Shown here piece by piece: positions 62,432-64,000 of a DNA stretch of 64,000 nucleotides; the stretch's first letter is position 1, and every line of letters starts with the position of its first letter. The DNA comes from JBDSLU01 sp963844435 (lineage in GTDB: Bacteria > Acidobacteriota > Vicinamibacteria > Vicinamibacterales > Vicinamibacteraceae): NCBI GenBank assembly GCA_963844435.1, contig CAWJOG010000025.1, positions 1 through 64,000 of the forward strand, in the 5' to 3' direction. The notes beneath the pieces were generated by a model. The model had not been told where the DNA came from. It saw only the letters and a list, made by a program, of their open reading frames with translations, and did no database searches. The position numbers and the translations under genes are program-made.

Positions 62432-63741
62432 CACCCGAAGAGCAAGCCACCGGCCGGCGCAACTTCCTGCGCGCCGTCGCCGGCGTTCCTGTCCTCGCCG
62501 GCCTCGGCGCGGCGTCGCTGGCGCGCGGTCCGATCGCCGGCGGCCCGGTGCGTATCGGCTACATCGGCGTCGGCGGCGAAGGCCGCGTGCTGCTGGGCGC
62601 GACCGACAAGGCCTACGCCCACGTGGTCGCGATGGCCGACATCAACCCGGCGCAGCTGGCGCAGGCCGACGCCGTGCTCGAGAAGGCCGGCCTCGCCAAG
62701 GCGACGCACTACGCCGAGTGGCGCGAGATGATCCAGAAGGAGTCGCTCGAGGGCGTCGTCATCGCGACGCCGCTCTGGCTGCACACCGAGATCACCGTCG
62801 CCTGCCTCGAGGCCGGCCTGCACGTCCTGTGCGAGAAGATGATGGCCTGGGACGTCGAGGGCTGCGAGCGCATGCGGGCGACGGCGCGGCGCACCGGCAA
62901 GGTGCTCGAGATCGGCTACCAGCGCAACTACAACACCGTCTACCAGGCGGCGCACGAAGGCATCGTCAAGGCCGGCGTGCTCGGCGACGTGTTCATGGCG
63001 CGGCTCGCCTGGCATCGCAACGGCAACTGGCGCCGCACCGGCGATCCGCCCGCGGCGAATTACGATCCGTCGAAGTGGGGCTACCCGACGTGGGAGCACC
63101 TCCTGAACTGGCGCCTCTACAAGAAGTACTCGCGCGGCCTGCTCGCCGAGCTCGCCAGCCATCAGGTGAACATCAGCAACTGGTTCTTCCAGGCCGAACC
63201 CGAGGCGGTCATCGGCACGGGCGGCATCTACCGGTTCAAGGACGGCCGCGAGGTCGACGACCACATCTACGCGACGTTCGAGTATCCCGGCGGCCGCAGC
63301 GCCGTGTTCTCGACCATCGAATCGAACGCCTTCGAGCGCAACTACGAGGTGTTCTACGGCACGCGCGGAACGCTGCTGCTGCAGGGCGAGGCGGAGGCTT
63401 ATCTCTTCGAGGAAGGCGCGGCGACGCCCGCCGCGGCACGCCCGACCGGCGTCGAGGTGCAGCCGAAGGCCGCGGGCCCCGCGCTCTCGGCGTCCGAGAG
63501 CCGCGCGGCCGATGCCGCCGGACGACCCGCCGCCGGCGGCGCCGCCGGCGTGAACCTCGATCGGCTCGCCGCCTATCGCGCCGAGGTCTCGGGCTTCTGC
63601 GCCGCCGTCCGCACCGGCGCGCCGCTGCTCTGCGGTCCCGACCGCGCCATCGGATCGGCGATCGCCTGCATCACGGCCGTCGAGGCCGTGGCCGGCAAGA
63701 CGCGGCTGCCGATCCGGGTCGGGGCGGCCGCCCAGTCATGA
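62422..63741 (+). CDS. Tat-exported Gfo/Idh/MocA-family oxidoreductase
   Basis: 439 residues. RRNFLRAVAGVPVLAGLGAA is a twin-arginine signal. The Rossmann part follows (VRIGYIGVGGEGRVLLGATD) with EGVVIATPLWLHTEITVACL and the catalytic-lysine region HVLCEKMMAWDVEG, then the C-terminal substrate domain (LLAELASHQVNISNWFF, HIYATFEYPGGRSAVFSTIE). Typical for exported members acting on sugars. GTG start inside the end of apbE; its stop overlaps the DoxX start. Confidence 0.9.
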   Translation: MHLTPEEQATGRRNFLRAVAGVPVLAGLGAASLARGPIAGGPVRIGYIGVGGEGRVLLGATDKAYAHVVAMADINPAQLAQADAVLEKAGLAKATHYAEWREMIQKESLEGVVIATPLWLHTEITVACLEAGLHVLCEKMMAWDVEGCERMRATARRTGKVLEIGYQRNYNTVYQAAHEGIVKAGVLGDVFMARLAWHRNGNWRRTGDPPAANYDPSKWGYPTWEHLLNWRLYKKYSRGLLAELASHQVNISNWFFQAEPEAVIGTGGIYRFKDGREVDDHIYATFEYPGGRSAVFSTIESNAFERNYEVFYGTRGTLLLQGEAEAYLFEEGAATPAAARPTGVEVQPKAAGPALSASESRAADAAGRPAAGGAAGVNLDRLAAYRAEVSGFCAAVRTGAPLLCGPDRAIGSAIACITAVEAVAGKTRLPIRVGAAAQS

Positions 63742-64000
63742 TCGCGACGCGCTGGCATGGCGTCGCGCTCGTCGTCCTCCGGACGCTGCTCGGCTGGCAC
63801 TTCCTCTACGAGGGCTACTACAAGCTGGTGCTGCCGGCGTGGTCGTCCGCGGGGGCGCCGCTGCCGGTGTGGAGCGCCGGCGGCTACCTGCGTGCCGCGA
63901 CCGGCCCGCTCGCGCCGGCCTTCCACGCCCTCGCGGCCTCGAGCCTCGCCGGATGGATCGATCTCGCGGTACCGATTGCGCTGGTGCTGGTCGGGTTGTC
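63738..64000 (+). CDS. DoxX-family membrane protein (partial, runs off the window)
   Basis: 87 codons are visible: GVALVVLRTLLGWHFLYEGY, YKLVLPAWSSAGAPLPVWSA, GYLRAATGPLAPAFHALAAS, IDLAVPIALVLVGL. The arrangement of the first helix with W-H-F/L-x-E-G-x-x-K and a Tyr/Leu-rich insert is that of DoxX/thiosulfate:quinone oxidoreductase-like proteins that often pair with Gfo/Idh/MocA proteins. ATG overlaps the upstream stop (ATGA). Confidence 0.8.
   Translation, partial: MIATRWHGVALVVLRTLLGWHFLYEGYYKLVLPAWSSAGAPLPVWSAGGYLRAATGPLAPAFHALAASSLAGWIDLAVPIALVLVGL

Overview
The window is GC-rich bacterial chromosome, most likely from an acidobacterium of the Vicinamibacteria type. This is inferred from an Acidobacteria-style VWFA-related secreted protein, an ADOP-type MacB/FtsX permease, dense overlapping genes with many GTG starts, and the overall gene repertoire. 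Almost all of it is ordinary core chromosome. One interval (about 36.7-50.3 kb) is an accessory island built into a tRNA-Thr gene. About a dozen otherwise recognisable genes are broken by one or more single-base frameshifts, which looks more like consensus error than biology; these genes are annotated as whole genes with the break named.

Layout. 0-3.2 kb: L-rhamnose catabolism (end of an aldolase/dehydrogenase fusion, isomerase, then kinase and mutarotase on the other strand). 3.2-13.2 kb: response regulator, VWFA protein, two acyl-CoA dehydrogenases, ADOP permease, GNAT and HIT proteins. 13.2-19.5 kb: IHF/HU protein, ribosomal protein S1, a histone-H1-like protein, RluB-type pseudouridine synthase, a wrecked alpha/beta hydrolase, CMP kinase. 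19.5-34.2 kb: scpB, scpA, trpS, site-2 protease, uvrC, CDP-alcohol phosphatidyltransferase, pyrophosphatase-like protein, tdk, efp, HtrA-type protease, 3-methyladenine glycosylase, HEAT protein, uvrA. 34.2-36.7 kb: Bpt transferase, FliA-like sigma factor, a 39-residue membrane protein, tRNA-Thr(CGT).

Island. The 3' part of tRNA-Thr (47-50 bp) recurs at 47857 and at 50262, so two elements sit in tandem. Element 1 (about 11.2 kb) has an integrase, a zinc-finger protein, an excisionase-like HTH, a phage/plasmid-type helicase, an HK97-type portal protein and small genes, then an IS91-family remnant and an AT-rich insert carrying an acyltransferase. Element 2 (about 2.4 kb) keeps only an integrase tail, a J-domain protein and a broken serine recombinase.

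50.3-64 kb: HAD hydrolase, a cobalamin salvage group (TonB receptor behind a cobalamin riboswitch, cobD/cbiB, cbiZ), a zinc-ribbon/TonB-C protein, ROK kinase, an internally deleted MgtC-family gene, a PQQ-type beta-propeller protein, and an apbE - Gfo/Idh/MocA - DoxX operon.

The most striking non-coding signal is a family of about 100-nt structured repeats at 16.6, 26.3, 36.2 and 36.4 kb. Each begins 6-12 nt after a stop codon in sense orientation, and its stems are kept by compensatory base changes while loop sequences stay fixed. A second is a palindrome, GACTCCGGAGTC, clustered in two unlinked intergenic regions (8.06-8.12 kb and 61.35-61.43 kb), which looks like the operator of an unidentified regulator.
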